64,000 nucleotides of DNA from Rhizobium sp. P38BS-XIX (GCF_012641435.1 NZ_JABAIJ010000002.1:310001-374000); one strand, 5' to 3'; numbered from the stretch's first letter, positions 27,446 to 36,936 are shown. A program made the numbers and translations. The notes: generated by a model from the letters alone, not told the origin.

Positions 27446-27949
27446 ATGAACGCGATCGACAACAGCAAAATGCAGAAGGACGACATCACCCTCGGAGACC
27501 GCATGAAAGTGCTCGCAGCCGCCAAAGATTCTCCGTTGGTTTTCAACTACGACGGACGGCCGGTGAAGCCTGGGTATCACGGCACCGAGGCGAAGGCGGG
27601 GCAGTTTTCAGCGCTCGACTGCGGCGCCAATTCCGAGGCCTGGTCCGAGATGTTCATCCAGCTCTGGGACATCGACGAAGATGACCGCACACATATGCCC
27701 GCCGGCAAGTTCTACGCGATCATTCGCAAGGTCACCGAGCACGTGAAGCTCGATGACTCTGCCAAGCTGACCTTTGAAGTCAGCGATGGCGTCAAGCCGA
27801 TGCAGCTCTATTGCGCGGCAATGCCAACGCTGCGTGGTGCCGCCGTGCACGTCGAGCTCTCACCGCGACTGGCAAGCTGCAAACCGCACGATCGGTGGGT
27901 CGCAGAGCAGCGGGCACAGAGTCAATCGTGCTGTGGCCCGTCGGATTGA
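27446..27949 (+). CDS. DUF6428-like protein
   Basis: 167 residues from the ATG at 27446 (27470 is also possible). The core LVFNYDGRPVKPGYHGTEAKAGQFSALDCGAN, then WSEMFIQLWDIDED and LTFEVSDGVKPMQLY, is a conserved family often found beside ArsR regulators. Its role is unknown. A Cys pair at the C-terminus (SCCGPSD) could bind metal. It is divergent from arsR and probably shares its control region. Confidence 0.75.
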   Translation: MNAIDNSKMQKDDITLGDRMKVLAAAKDSPLVFNYDGRPVKPGYHGTEAKAGQFSALDCGANSEAWSEMFIQLWDIDEDDRTHMPAGKFYAIIRKVTEHVKLDDSAKLTFEVSDGVKPMQLYCAAMPTLRGAAVHVELSPRLASCKPHDRWVAEQRAQSQSCCGPSD

Positions 27950-28011
27950 AAGGACACCTGCTGCGGTTAAGGCCACATCGACGGAAGTCGCAATAGCAGG
28001 TCCTGACAAGC

Positions 28012-28042
28012 CTGGCCGGAGCTACCTGACAACTCCGGCCAG
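28012..28042. terminator. Hairpin between convergent genes
   Basis: A perfect 10-bp stem, CTGGCCGGAG and CTCCGGCCAG, with an 11-nt loop, placed between the DUF6428 gene and the cusA stop. It could act as a bidirectional terminator; T tracts are weak on both sides. Confidence 0.55.
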
Positions 28043-28051
28043 CAATCTCAC

Positions 28052-31000
28052 TCACTCAGCAGCTTGCAGACTGCGCTCTTCATCCTCGGCTACCGATACT
28101 GCTGGCAGCCGCCACCCCTTCACTAGCCCGTAGACCGCCGGTATGACGATCAGCGTCAGCAACGTGGAAGACACCATTCCACCAATCATCGGCACGGCGA
28201 TGCGCTGCATGATCTCCGATCCCGTGCCTGTTCGCCACAGGATCGGAACGAGGCCAGCCATGATGGCGACGACCGTCATCATCTTCGGCCGCACGCGCTC
28301 GACGGCGCCGACCATGATCGCCCGGTTAAGATCCAGTTTCGAGAAGTCACGTCCCTCCCGGTCGCAGGCTTCGCGCTGCTCCTTCATTGCGTGGTCGAGA
28401 TAGATCAGCATGATCACCCCGGTCTCGGCCGCCACGCCCGCAAGTGCGATGAAGCCGACTGCGACCGCCACCGAGGCGTTGAAGCCCATCCACCACATCA
28501 GCCAGATGCCGCCGACGAGCGCGAAGGGCAGCGACAGCATGACGATGACGGTCTCCGTCAGCGCCTTGAAGTTCAGGTAGAGCAGCAGGAAGATCAGCGC
28601 CAGCGTCAGGGGAACGACGACGGAAAGCCGTGCTTCGGCCCGTTCGAGATATTCGAACTGGCCGCTCCAGGCGACGGAATAGCCGGGAGGCATCGTCACG
28701 CTCTTTGCGACCGCCTGCTGGGCTTCGGCCACATAGCCACCGAGATCGCGATTGGCGATATCGACGTAGATATAAACGGCCAGCTGTCCATTCTCGGTGC
28801 GAATGGTCGTTGCACCGCGGGTCAGCTTGACATCGGCGACTTCTCCGAGAGGCACCGTCCCGCCACCTGGCAGCGATATCAGCACATCCCTCGCGATGGA
28901 TTGCGGATTGCTTCGGGATGCGCGGGGATATCGGATGGCCACGCCGTACCGCTCTCGGCCTTCCACCGTCTGGGTGACGACTTCGGAGCCGAGCGCCATC
29001 CCGACGACATCCTGAACATCGTTGATGGTCAGCCCGTAGCGGCCGAGTGCCGTGCGGTCTGGAACGATGTCGAGGTAGTAGCCGCCGATCACGCGCTCGG
29101 CGTAGGCGCTGGACGTTCCGGCAATGGTCTTCAACACGGTCTCGATCTGTCGGGCGATCTTCTCCATCTCGCCGAGATCGGTGCCGTAGACCTTGACCCC
29201 GACCGGTGTCCTGATCCCGGTCGACAGCATGTCGATGCGGCCGCGGATCGGCATGGTCCAGGCGTTGGACACGCCGGGAAACTGCAGTGCCGCATCCATC
29301 TCCTGCTTGAGGCTGTCGATCGTGACGCCCGGTCTCCACGCCGACTTCGGTTTCAGGGTGATGATCGTCTCGAACATCTCCGTTGGTGCCGGGTCCGTGG
29401 CGGTCAGGGCGCGTCCAGCCTTGCCGAAGACGCTCTGGACTTCGGGGAAGGACTTGATGATCCGGTCCTGCGTCTGCATCAGCTCGGCCGCCTTGGTGAT
29501 GGAGATGCCGGGCAAGGTGGTCGGCATGTACATCAGCGTGCCCTCATCGAGATTGGGCATGAACTCGCTGCCGATGTGCTGGGCGGGCCAGATCGTCACC
29601 GCCAGGATGGCGATAGCAGCCAGGATCGTCAGCGACTTGACCCTGAGAACGCCGGAGATGATTGGGCGATAGAGCCAGATCAGAACACGGTTCACCGGGT
29701 TCTTCTGTTCAGGCACGATATGCCCCCGGACGAAGACGACCATCAAGGCGGGCACCAACGTCACCGACAGCAGTGCCGCCGCCGCCATCGAGAAGGTTTT
29801 GGTGAAGGCGAGCGGCCCGAACAGGCGCCCCTCCTGCGATTCCAGCGTGAAGATCGGCAGGAAGGACACGGTGATGATCAGCAGGCTGAAGAACAGGGTC
29901 GGACCGACTTCGCTGGCTGCCTCGACCAGGATTTCCACGCGCGGCTTGTCGGGCGGCGCCCGTTCCAGATGCTTGTGGGCGTTCTCGATCATGACGATCG
30001 CCGCGTCGATCATCGCGCCGATGGCGATGGCAATGCCGCCGAGGCTCATGATATTGGCCCCGAGGCCGAGCAGCTTCATGGCGATGAAAGCCATCAGGAT
30101 GCCGACCGGCAACATGATGATGGCGACCAGCGCGCTGCGTACATGCAGCAGGAAGGCAATCGTCACCAGAGCGACGACGATCGATTCCTCGAACAATGTG
30201 CCCTTTAGGGTTTCGATGGCGGATTCGATCAGGGTCGAGCGGTCATAGACCGGAACGATTTCCGTGCCTGCCGGAAGGCTGCTCTTGATGGAGTCGAGGC
30301 TGTTCTTGGCATTGTCGATGACATCAAGAGCGTTGGCCCCGAAGCGCTGCAGCACGATGCCGCTGGCGACTTCGCCTTCGCCGTTGAGCTCGGTGATCCC
30401 ACGTCGTTCGTCCGGAACCAGCTCGACCCTTGCGACGTCGCTGAGCTTCAGCGGCACGCCGTTCTGGCTCTTCAGGACGATGTTCTCTATATCCGGGATG
30501 CCCTCGAGATAACCGCGGCCGCGGACCATGAACTCGAATTCCGACAATTCGACCGTACGGCCACCAGCGTCGGTATTGCTGGCGCGGACGGCATTGGCGA
30601 CATCATTGAGCGACACGCCCTGCGCCTTCAGCCGGGCCGGATCGACGACGATGGAATACTGCTTGACGAAGCCGCCGACGCTGGCGACCTCGGACACGCC
30701 TTCCGCCTTGGAGACGGCAAACCGGACGACCCAATCCTGCAGCGAGCGCAGTTCGGCAAGCGACAGTTGCTTGGCAACGACTGCATATTCATAAACCCAG
30801 CCGACCCCTGTGGCATCAGGCCCGAGCGTCGGCGTGACACCCTGCGGCAGACGGCTCTGAGCAGCATTCAGATATTCGAGCACACGGCTTCGGGCCCAGT
30901 AGGGATCGGTGCCGTCGTCGAAGATCACGTAGACGAAGGAAACCCCAAAGAACGAGAAGCCGCGCACGACCTTCGACTTCGGCACTGTGAGCATCGACGT

Positions 31001-31210
31001 CGTCAGCGGATAGGTCACCTGGTCCTCGACCACCTGCGGGGCCTGGCCGGGATATTCGGTGTAGACGATGACCTGTACGTCTGACAGGTCGGGAATGGCG
31101 TCGAGCGGCAGGGAACGCAGGGCGTAGATGCCGCCGGCGACCGCGAGCGCCGCACCGACGAAGATCAGCACCAGATTGTGAGCCGACCAGGAGATGAGGC
31201 GCGAGATCAT
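28052..31210 (-). CDS. cusA: CusA/CzcA-family heavy-metal RND efflux pump
   Basis: 1052 residues, the full length for the inner-membrane HME-RND pump. It has an N-terminal helix (LVLIFVGAALAVAGGIYALRSLP), the periplasmic porter domain, the central membrane block with GGIAIAIGAMIDAAIVMIENAH, and SEFMPNLDEGTLMYMP at the start of the second half. The family uses proton flow to expel Cu(I)/Ag(I) or divalent metals in a tripartite complex; metal preference is not certain from sequence alone, but the neighbours suggest copper. The last residues are charged. It is coupled to the adaptor gene by a 4-nt overlap. No outer-membrane partner gene is in the window. Confidence 0.92.
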   Translation of the reverse strand: MISRLISWSAHNLVLIFVGAALAVAGGIYALRSLPLDAIPDLSDVQVIVYTEYPGQAPQVVEDQVTYPLTTSMLTVPKSKVVRGFSFFGVSFVYVIFDDGTDPYWARSRVLEYLNAAQSRLPQGVTPTLGPDATGVGWVYEYAVVAKQLSLAELRSLQDWVVRFAVSKAEGVSEVASVGGFVKQYSIVVDPARLKAQGVSLNDVANAVRASNTDAGGRTVELSEFEFMVRGRGYLEGIPDIENIVLKSQNGVPLKLSDVARVELVPDERRGITELNGEGEVASGIVLQRFGANALDVIDNAKNSLDSIKSSLPAGTEIVPVYDRSTLIESAIETLKGTLFEESIVVALVTIAFLLHVRSALVAIIMLPVGILMAFIAMKLLGLGANIMSLGGIAIAIGAMIDAAIVMIENAHKHLERAPPDKPRVEILVEAASEVGPTLFFSLLIITVSFLPIFTLESQEGRLFGPLAFTKTFSMAAAALLSVTLVPALMVVFVRGHIVPEQKNPVNRVLIWLYRPIISGVLRVKSLTILAAIAILAVTIWPAQHIGSEFMPNLDEGTLMYMPTTLPGISITKAAELMQTQDRIIKSFPEVQSVFGKAGRALTATDPAPTEMFETIITLKPKSAWRPGVTIDSLKQEMDAALQFPGVSNAWTMPIRGRIDMLSTGIRTPVGVKVYGTDLGEMEKIARQIETVLKTIAGTSSAYAERVIGGYYLDIVPDRTALGRYGLTINDVQDVVGMALGSEVVTQTVEGRERYGVAIRYPRASRSNPQSIARDVLISLPGGGTVPLGEVADVKLTRGATTIRTENGQLAVYIYVDIANRDLGGYVAEAQQAVAKSVTMPPGYSVAWSGQFEYLERAEARLSVVVPLTLALIFLLLYLNFKALTETVIVMLSLPFALVGGIWLMWWMGFNASVAVAVGFIALAGVAAETGVIMLIYLDHAMKEQREACDREGRDFSKLDLNRAIMVGAVERVRPKMMTVVAIMAGLVPILWRTGTGSEIMQRIAVPMIGGMVSSTLLTLIVIPAVYGLVKGWRLPAVSVAEDEERSLQAAE

Positions 31211-32637
31211 GGCTTGGCCTCCTCGGTCATGGCGCTCAGCGCCGAGTTCAGATTGCTCTCGGCGTCGAGGAGGAAGTTGGCCGACACGACCACTTCGTCG
31301 CCAGCGGCAACGCCCTGTCGGATTTCCGTGCTGTCGTCGCCACGCACGCCAAGCTTGACATCCTTAGGCTCGAACTTTCCGTCGCCCTTGTCGATGAAGA
31401 CGACCTGGCGGTCGCCCGTGTCGACGATGGCGCTGTTGGGGACAGCGACGACCGGGTTCGGTGCGCCTGCCTCGATCTCGACATCCGCATACATGTTGGA
31501 AAGTAGCACGCCATCAGGATTGGGGAGCTCGATGCGGACCTTGGTCGTGCGTGTCTGCATGTCGACTTCGGGATAGATCAGGTCGACCACGCCCTTGAAC
31601 GACTTTCCGGGAAGGCTCCTGACGGTCACGTTGACCTCGGCCCCGTTTCTGACCGAAGCCAGGTCATATTCCGGCACGTCGGCCATCACCCAGACGTTGG
31701 AGATATCGGCAATCCGGAACAGCACGTCGCCGGGCTTGGCCATCATGCCTGTTGTCGCCATGCGTTCGAGCACAATGCCGTCGCGCGGCGCGACATAGGT
31801 GACGCTTGGTGGCACCTGACGGGTGTTCCCGATCCCATCTATGATCTCCTGCGGCACGCCGAGGTTCCTCAGCCGCAGCGCTGAGCCGCTATCGCCATTG
31901 CCATGCGCATCGCTCCTGCCGGCAGCGTATTCCGACGCCGCGGTCGCGATCTCCCTGGAATAGAAGCGGAAGAGCTTCTCGCCCCTGCGGATGTGATCGC
32001 CTGTGGTGACACCGGCGACGTCGTCGACGAATGAATCCGTGCGCATCGAGATGATGCTGACGAGACGCTCGTCCAGGGTGACGGTCCCCGGCACCTGGAT
32101 TTTGCGGCTGATGCTGGCCATCTCGGCCGTGGCCGTCTTCACGCCCGTTCGTTGCAGCTTACCGAGCGAGACCTTTACCGTCGAGGCATCGGACTGCTCA
32201 CCCTCGTAGACAGGGATGTAATCCATGCCCATAGAGTCCTTCTTCGGCACCTTGGATGTATCCGGAAGGCCCATCGGATTCCGGTAGTAGAGAAGTTTGC
32301 CCTTGTCGGAGGTAGTTTCCTTCGAAGCCATGGTCTCGGACGGCTTTGGCGCGGCATCGGCGAAGTTCACCTCCTCGCTTGCGTGCACGGCGACGTATGG
32401 TCTCCCGTCATCTGCATTCGTCGGCGTGGCGGAGAACTTCGGAAGTCCGTCCGGATGGCGGTAGTAGATGATCGCGCCCGTTGGGGCGATCACGGAAGTT
32501 GCAGGCGTGGCGAGAGCCTGTTCGACGACGTGAAGACCGAGCCACCTGCCAAGATCGTTCGTGCCAGCCCAATAGCCTCCCCCGCCGAGCAATACGGCGA
32601 GGGAGAGCGTGGCTGCCACACGTGATGGCGTGTTCAA
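31207..32637 (-). CDS. cusB: CusB-like periplasmic adaptor with heavy-metal-binding domains
   Basis: 476 residues. An N-terminal signal or anchor helix, then two heavy-metal-binding (YHS-like) motifs, YYRHPDGLPKFSATP and YYRNPMGLPDTSKVPKKDSMGMDYIPVY, followed by the HlyD-type lipoyl and beta-barrel domains (YVAPRDGIVLERMATTGMMA, FRIADISNVWVMADVPEYD). It links the inner-membrane pump to an outer-membrane channel and captures metal. The Met-rich motif favours copper or silver. It overlaps its neighbours on both sides by 4 nt. Confidence 0.9.
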   Translation of the reverse strand: MNTPSRVAATLSLAVLLGGGGYWAGTNDLGRWLGLHVVEQALATPATSVIAPTGAIIYYRHPDGLPKFSATPTNADDGRPYVAVHASEEVNFADAAPKPSETMASKETTSDKGKLLYYRNPMGLPDTSKVPKKDSMGMDYIPVYEGEQSDASTVKVSLGKLQRTGVKTATAEMASISRKIQVPGTVTLDERLVSIISMRTDSFVDDVAGVTTGDHIRRGEKLFRFYSREIATAASEYAAGRSDAHGNGDSGSALRLRNLGVPQEIIDGIGNTRQVPPSVTYVAPRDGIVLERMATTGMMAKPGDVLFRIADISNVWVMADVPEYDLASVRNGAEVNVTVRSLPGKSFKGVVDLIYPEVDMQTRTTKVRIELPNPDGVLLSNMYADVEIEAGAPNPVVAVPNSAIVDTGDRQVVFIDKGDGKFEPKDVKLGVRGDDSTEIRQGVAAGDEVVVSANFLLDAESNLNSALSAMTEEAKP

Positions 32638-33038
32638 GGTGCTGCCTTCACGACGAGTTCGCCCTGGACGGTGTCGGGTTCGCCCTGCACCTTGGCGGCA
32701 AGCTTGAAGCGCCAGCCGCCCGCCATGGTGAAGTCGGTCTTGAAGGCATAGACACCAGGCTCCGTCGAGGTCGCCGCCTCGACCGGGGTCGTCATCATTT
32801 CCATGCCCTCGGGAGCCATGTCCATGCGGGTAGTGAAGATGACGGCATCAGTGACGGGCTTGCCCGTTCGTTTGTCGATCAGGCGGACCGAGACCAGCGA
32901 TCCCTGACCTTGTTTGACGTCGGTCGAGACGGGCTCGAATTCGTAGTCCTGCGAGGCGGCGAGGGTCACGGTGGCGGAGCCGATGATCAGTAAGCCGGAA
33001 AGGAGCATCGCTCCTGCGGAAAGAGAAGTCTTGTTCAT
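32634..33038 (-). CDS. Secreted FixH/YtkA-like protein of the copper operon
   Basis: 134 residues from the Met at 33038 (33053 is also possible). The signal peptide is LSAGAMLLSGLLIIGSATVTLAA. The mature part is a beta-sandwich like YtkA/FixH (VRLIDKRTGKPVTDAVIFTTRMDMAPEGMEMMT, then GVYAFKTDFTMAGGWRFKLAA), with several Met residues. Such proteins are found next to CusB/CusA in rhizobia and probably act in periplasmic copper handling. The stop overlaps the cusB start. Confidence 0.8.
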   Translation of the reverse strand: MNKTSLSAGAMLLSGLLIIGSATVTLAASQDYEFEPVSTDVKQGQGSLVSVRLIDKRTGKPVTDAVIFTTRMDMAPEGMEMMTTPVEAATSTEPGVYAFKTDFTMAGGWRFKLAAKVQGEPDTVQGELVVKAAP

Positions 33039-33168
33039 GATGTTCGATCTCATCGGGACGGATGTCTTGATCGCGTCCTCGGGTCAAAATTGATTGCCAT
33101 TGGATCTGCGTGGACGCGCCCTTCGCGTTCCGCATCATCCGCAGGCATGTTTCAAAAATGGTTGGAGA

Positions 33169-33552
33169 TCAGGCTTTCGGAGGTCGGGCCGGAGGGTCGA
33201 CGAGTGCGGACATCAATTGCGATGTCGGCAGGATATCATAGCGGTGGGTCTGCCAGGAAATGACGAACGACCAGTCGCGGCTGTCAGGTGCATGGGCCAG
33301 GAGCGAGGTCGTGCAGACGAGGGCCACCGGGCATCCCTTGCCACAGTCGATCTTGGCAGGATGCTTTTCCGGGCAGCATGGCATCTCTTCCGCCAAATGC
33401 ATGCTCGGCATCGCGCTAGCCATCGCCTCCATCGTCATCGCACCCGAAAACGCCATCGCGCTGCTCGCCAGCCCAAGGCTCATCGGGCCGACGACGACCG
33501 CGAGCATGGCGACAAGCAAAAACAATCGACGAATGGCGAGAGCGCACTTCAT
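33169..33552 (-). CDS. Small secreted Met/Cys-rich protein
   Basis: 127 residues from the Met at 33552. The N-terminal signal sequence (LFLLVAMLAVVVGPMSLGLA) is followed by a Met-rich segment (AMTMEAMASAMPSMHLAEEM) and cysteines (PCCPEKHPAKIDCGKGCPVALVC). This looks like a periplasmic metal-binding protein. No Pfam family is recognised by eye. It is the likely first gene of the copper operon, 130 bp upstream of the next one. Confidence 0.7.
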   Translation of the reverse strand: MKCALAIRRLFLLVAMLAVVVGPMSLGLASSAMAFSGAMTMEAMASAMPSMHLAEEMPCCPEKHPAKIDCGKGCPVALVCTTSLLAHAPDSRDWSFVISWQTHRYDILPTSQLMSALVDPPARPPKA

Positions 33553-33690
33553 GCTCGCGAACTTACCTTCAGGCCAATCGTTTTGAAAGTAGGTCACACA
33601 AACGTGTTGGCCGACGTATGCCACCAGATCATGTCGGCTTGCCCACGAGGAGAAATTCAAGATAGGGCTAGACTGTCAAGACATATCGCG

Positions 33691-33897
33691 GAACTCGGAC
33701 GTTGCATTCTCTGCGCCGATCTCGGTATCGCACCGGAGCCCGAGCCGCGTCCGGATCACGCATCTTATCTGCAGTCGTGGCTTTCGGTGCTGGCCAACGA
33801 CAAGCGGGCGATCTTTCAGACGGCAGCCCATGCGCAACGCGCCGTGAGCTTCTTACATTCCCAACAGCCGGCAGCGGATGTGAAAGCGGCGGCCTGA
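33691..33897 (+). pseudogene. ardC 3' fragment
   Basis: The frame AELGRCILCADLGI, then PRPDHASYLQSWLSVLANDKRAIFQTAAHAQRA, matches the last 65 residues of ArdC but is clearly diverged from the complete copy at 22586. The upstream part of the gene, including the zinc motif, is missing and the sequence switches at about 33690. This marks the right edge of the metal island. Confidence 0.7.
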
Positions 33898-33900
33898 CGC

Positions 33901-34281
33901 TCAAGCGTGGTCGTCACCACCAGTGGCGGCCGCGTGATCCTTGTCCCTTTGGTTCTCCATAGCTTGCGCGATGTCATCATCAAACCTTCCCCAGATCGAG
34001 GGCTTTGCAGTGTCGAGCTTGGGTTCGCCGGACGGTTTGCCTTCGATGATGAACGGCTTGGTCTGCGGACGCGCCGCTCCTCCAGGCAGCGCTTCGCCAG
34101 CGCGACGATATCCCATCGGGCGCAATCGGCAAGCGGGCAAGTATTGGCGGGAACGCGTGTCGCCGGCTGCGGCGCGCAACGACCCCGGTCCGCGTGAGCG
34201 TTGCGTAGGGTGCCCTTTGTGGCCAGGGCGAATGCGGCGGAGCGCCATTGCCATATTCCTTCCCATCGAAGTCTCAGGCAA
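33901..34281 (-). pseudogene. Possible decayed hypothetical gene
   Basis: The C-terminal 50 codons (PFIIEGKPSGEPKLDTAKPS, then WGRFDDDIAQAMENQRD) read like protein. The preceding stretch is better in a neighbouring frame (CPLADCARWDIVALAKRCLEERR at about 34080-34160), which suggests a frameshift. Family unknown. Confidence 0.35.
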
Positions 34282-34532
34282 CCCATCTGCGAGCTCGATG
34301 AGGCATGTCTGACCGGCGACCGGCTGCGCCTCGATCCTCTTACCGCAACGACAGCCTCAGATTTCTTACCCCGGAAGGCTTCGCCCTCCTCCTCGCCCGC
34401 TAACAAATCTGAAATCTGCCGCCCTCCATTTCATTGCGGCCCTGCTGGGTGCGGTCCGATCGTCACCGGTCTGTTCGACAGCCATCGAGGCCGCGATGGG
34501 CGCGGCCCGAACATCAGAAAAGGAATACGACA

Positions 34533-34841
34533 ATGGCAACCATCGGTACCTTCACCTCCACCGAAAACGGCTTCACCGGCTCCATTCGCACTCTCGCCCT
34601 CAACGTCAAGGCTCGCATCGCCCGGGTGGACAATCCCTCAGACAAAGGCCCACAGTTCCGCGTCTACGCGGGTAGCGTAGAACTGGGTGCCGCCTGGCAG
34701 AAGACATCCGAGCAGGGCCGTGACTACCTCTCGGTCAAGCTGGACGATCCGAGCTTCCCGGCTCCGATCTACGCAACGCTCGCTGAGGTCGAAGGCGAGG
34801 ATGGCCTCCAGCTCATCTGGTCCCGCCCGAACCGGGACTGA
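34533..34841 (+). CDS. DUF736 protein
   Basis: 102 residues from the ATG at 34533, with AAAAGGA upstream. [20 protein letters not shown], then [34 protein letters not shown], is the hallmark of DUF736, a small beta-rich protein found on almost all rhizobial conjugative plasmids. Its role is unknown. A Rossmann or OB fold has not been shown. Confidence 0.92.
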   Translation: MATIGTFTSTENGFTGSIRTLALNVKARIARVDNPSDKGPQFRVYAGSVELGAAWQKTSEQGRDYLSVKLDDPSFPAPIYATLAEVEGEDGLQLIWSRPNRD

Positions 34842-34902
34842 TAAGGATTATGAGGCTCCGCCACCGGCGGAGCCTTTCCCCTGTCGGAACGGCGGCGTGC
34901 AA

Positions 34903-35502
34903 TTAGCGCCCGTCGAACCTGGCGAGCATCTTTCGCAATTGCGCGTTTTGCTCATTGAGCTTCTTCGCAAGCTGGCGCCTGAGCGCAACGACCTCCTCTT
35001 CCAGATCGGCCATTTCATCCGCGAAGGATTTCTGGGCGGTGGCGAGGGCAGGGACGAATTCGCCGGTTTGGATGGCGGGAGCCACAGGCTCCGCGATTGG
35101 ATTAACGTTTTTCCGACGTGCCGGGGCTCGCTTCACCAGTGTTTCGGCAGCTTCGCTCTGCATTCGCGCGGATGCGCCTTCCTCAGACTGTTGCGAGGTG
35201 GTAGGGGCGGCGGATTTTTCTATACTGCCCGCGGCTGCAGGGGCTTCCGCAACTTCTGCCTCTGTCTCGCTGGCAGGCGCAACAGCGTCTGGTTCGAGCA
35301 GGTTTGTCTCGACTTGCGCCTCGGAACCGGACTCAATTGAGCGGTCGACTGCCGTCGTGTCGTGGGAAGGTTGTTCTTCTTGGGGTGCAGACTTGTCTTC
35401 GAGAGCAATGGTCGGCGCGGCTGTGGGATTGTCGTCATGGCTATCTGATTTCGGTTTACGCGACACCAGGTCAGCCACAAATCTCCATGGTGTTCTCATC
35501 AT
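34903..35502 (-). CDS. SyrB-like protein 1
   Basis: 199 residues from the Met at 35502. A long acidic, Ala/Pro/Glu/Thr-rich disordered region is followed by a C-terminal coiled coil (DEMADLEEEVVALRRQLAKKLNEQNAQLRKMLARF). This matches the C-terminal LxxLEEEN-xLRK-LxxKLRxENAxLRKxLG pattern of SyrB-type rhizobial proteins. S. meliloti SyrB represses syrM, affecting nod and exo genes; the paralogue here may regulate plasmid or surface genes, but the target is unknown. It is more divergent than its neighbour. Confidence 0.55.
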   Translation of the reverse strand: MMRTPWRFVADLVSRKPKSDSHDDNPTAAPTIALEDKSAPQEEQPSHDTTAVDRSIESGSEAQVETNLLEPDAVAPASETEAEVAEAPAAAGSIEKSAAPTTSQQSEEGASARMQSEAAETLVKRAPARRKNVNPIAEPVAPAIQTGEFVPALATAQKSFADEMADLEEEVVALRRQLAKKLNEQNAQLRKMLARFDGR

Positions 35503-35640
35503 AGTCATCCTCAAGCATGGCGGCGGCGACCTCGCCGCAGTCATTCATTGCCACCAAGATCGCATTGATCCACGCGCAATCATAGGAAACATTGACGGCG
35601 CCATCGCATAGCAATGCGTGGCGCCGCGGAAAACGGGAAT

Positions 35641-36054
35641 TCAGTCCTTCCCAAGGCGCTTGCGTAGATCCGCATTCTCTGCGCGCAGCTTTTCCGAGAG
35701 CTCCTTGCGAAGCTGCTTATTCTCTTCCTCGAGCTTGATGAGATCGGCGATATCGTCGAGGACGTCAACAGAGGTCGCGACCGGAGAGGAAGCAGCAGGA
35801 GCAGCACGGGGCGCGCGAGTCGCTGGCGCCCTCGGTGCGGCAGCGGGCTTTTCAGCCTTCACCGGAACCACTTTGGATCCGCGCTTGGCACGCGTCTTCT
35901 TGGCCGGCTTTTCGACAGGCGCAACGGCAGCATCGACGGTGGTCGCTTCAGCGGCAGTTTTCGGCGTCCGCGGCTTGCGGGTCTTCTTTACAGCGGGTGC
36001 TGCGGCCGGCGCTTCGGTCGTCGCAGTTGTCTCAATCGTGGTTTCGTCGGCCAT
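35641..36054 (-). CDS. SyrB-like regulator 2
   Basis: 137 residues. An Ala/Pro/Lys-rich, highly basic N-terminal half (KKTRKPRTPKTAAE, KKTRAKRGSK) is followed by a C-terminal coiled coil with DDIADLIKLEEENKQLRKEL and KLRAENADLRKRLGKD. The pattern is that of SyrB-like proteins in rhizobia. The basic tail suggests DNA or RNA binding. It lies upstream of SyrB-like protein 1 in the same direction, with 138 bp between. Confidence 0.7.
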   Translation of the reverse strand: MADETTIETTATTEAPAAAPAVKKTRKPRTPKTAAEATTVDAAVAPVEKPAKKTRAKRGSKVVPVKAEKPAAAPRAPATRAPRAAPAASSPVATSVDVLDDIADLIKLEEENKQLRKELSEKLRAENADLRKRLGKD

Positions 36055-36436
36055 TTAGCGTCTCTCCTCTGTCAGGCTAGCAAGCTTTTGATTCGTCGTT
36101 ACTTAAAGTCAATGCGGAAATCGGAATTTTCGCATGTATTCGGCGTTAATAAGGGCCTCCATTGGCGGAGCCATCGCCCCCACCGGGTAATCAGAGGCGG
36201 ATCAGGCATCGAACCAGGTCCAGCTCTTTGGTGCCATAGGGAAATAGAAAACTCGCGCAGTACCGCCGATGATGCCGACAGGCCTGCCGCCGTCAAGAAC
36301 GAGGTACCTCAATTGCGAGTGGGCAGCCAAGCCGTCAACACAAAAGCGGCGCCCCGGCGCTGCTGGTCGCTTTGCGATCCTTGACGTGATTATTTCCTGC
36401 ACGGCGGCACTGATCGTCTTTCACATAAAAGAGCTG
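36055..36436. other. Intergenic
   Basis: Upstream region of the SyrB-like gene. A 66-codon minus frame at 36202-36402 is weak and not called. Confidence 0.4.
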
Positions 36437-36608
36437 ATGATGGCCTGCGTACTCGAGTGCGAAATAGACGAGCTTCGTGCCGAGATGTATAACGCTATCG
36501 AACTTTTGGACGCCGCCAGATGGAAGCCAACTCGATCTGGCGCAGGCAGAATTGGCGCTGGCGGTCGCCGAGATGGATGAATTCCATCGACGCGGTTGCC
36601 CATTGTGA
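36437..36608 (+). pseudogene. Small coiled-coil ORF with frameshift
   Basis: The first frame, from the ATG at 36437 (or 36440), gives MACVLECEIDELRAEMYNAIELLDAA. The next frame from 36519 gives DGSQLDLAQAELALAVAEMDEFHRRG and stops at 36608. Joined, they make a coherent 56-residue acidic coiled coil, so one extra base is present at about 36518. It is either broken or a sequencing error. Function unknown. Confidence 0.5.
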
Positions 36609-36936
36609 ATAGCGGCCCAAACCCGTTGGGACGGTCACGAACTGTCGAAGGACTTCGGTCGAATTTATTTCATAGACATAAGCAATGGCGCGTCCCCAAC
36701 CTGATGACGCCAGAAGGTTTCTCCCCTATCGCTCCTTGCGCATCATACAGTTGCCCTCATGCCTTTCGCTCCGCTCCTCCGGGACATTCGTCCTTTCCGG
36801 TTTGCTCTTCATACCCGCAGTGAAACGCAATCGTCACAAAACCCGTGATGTACCAGCTCGCAAAATACCGCAGCACCACCGGCAGGCGCCGTTCCATCCT
36901 TGCCAAGATTGTCCGTAACCCTGACATTCGCCGAGA
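36609..36936. other. Intergenic
   Basis: No convincing gene, repeat or hairpin. Confidence 0.4.

Noticed and set aside
28391..30208. A 605-codon frame on the + strand
   Set aside because: Antisense to cusA, composed of Asp/His/Arg/Gly-rich low-complexity sequence typical of a GC-rich gene read backwards; cusA is certain.
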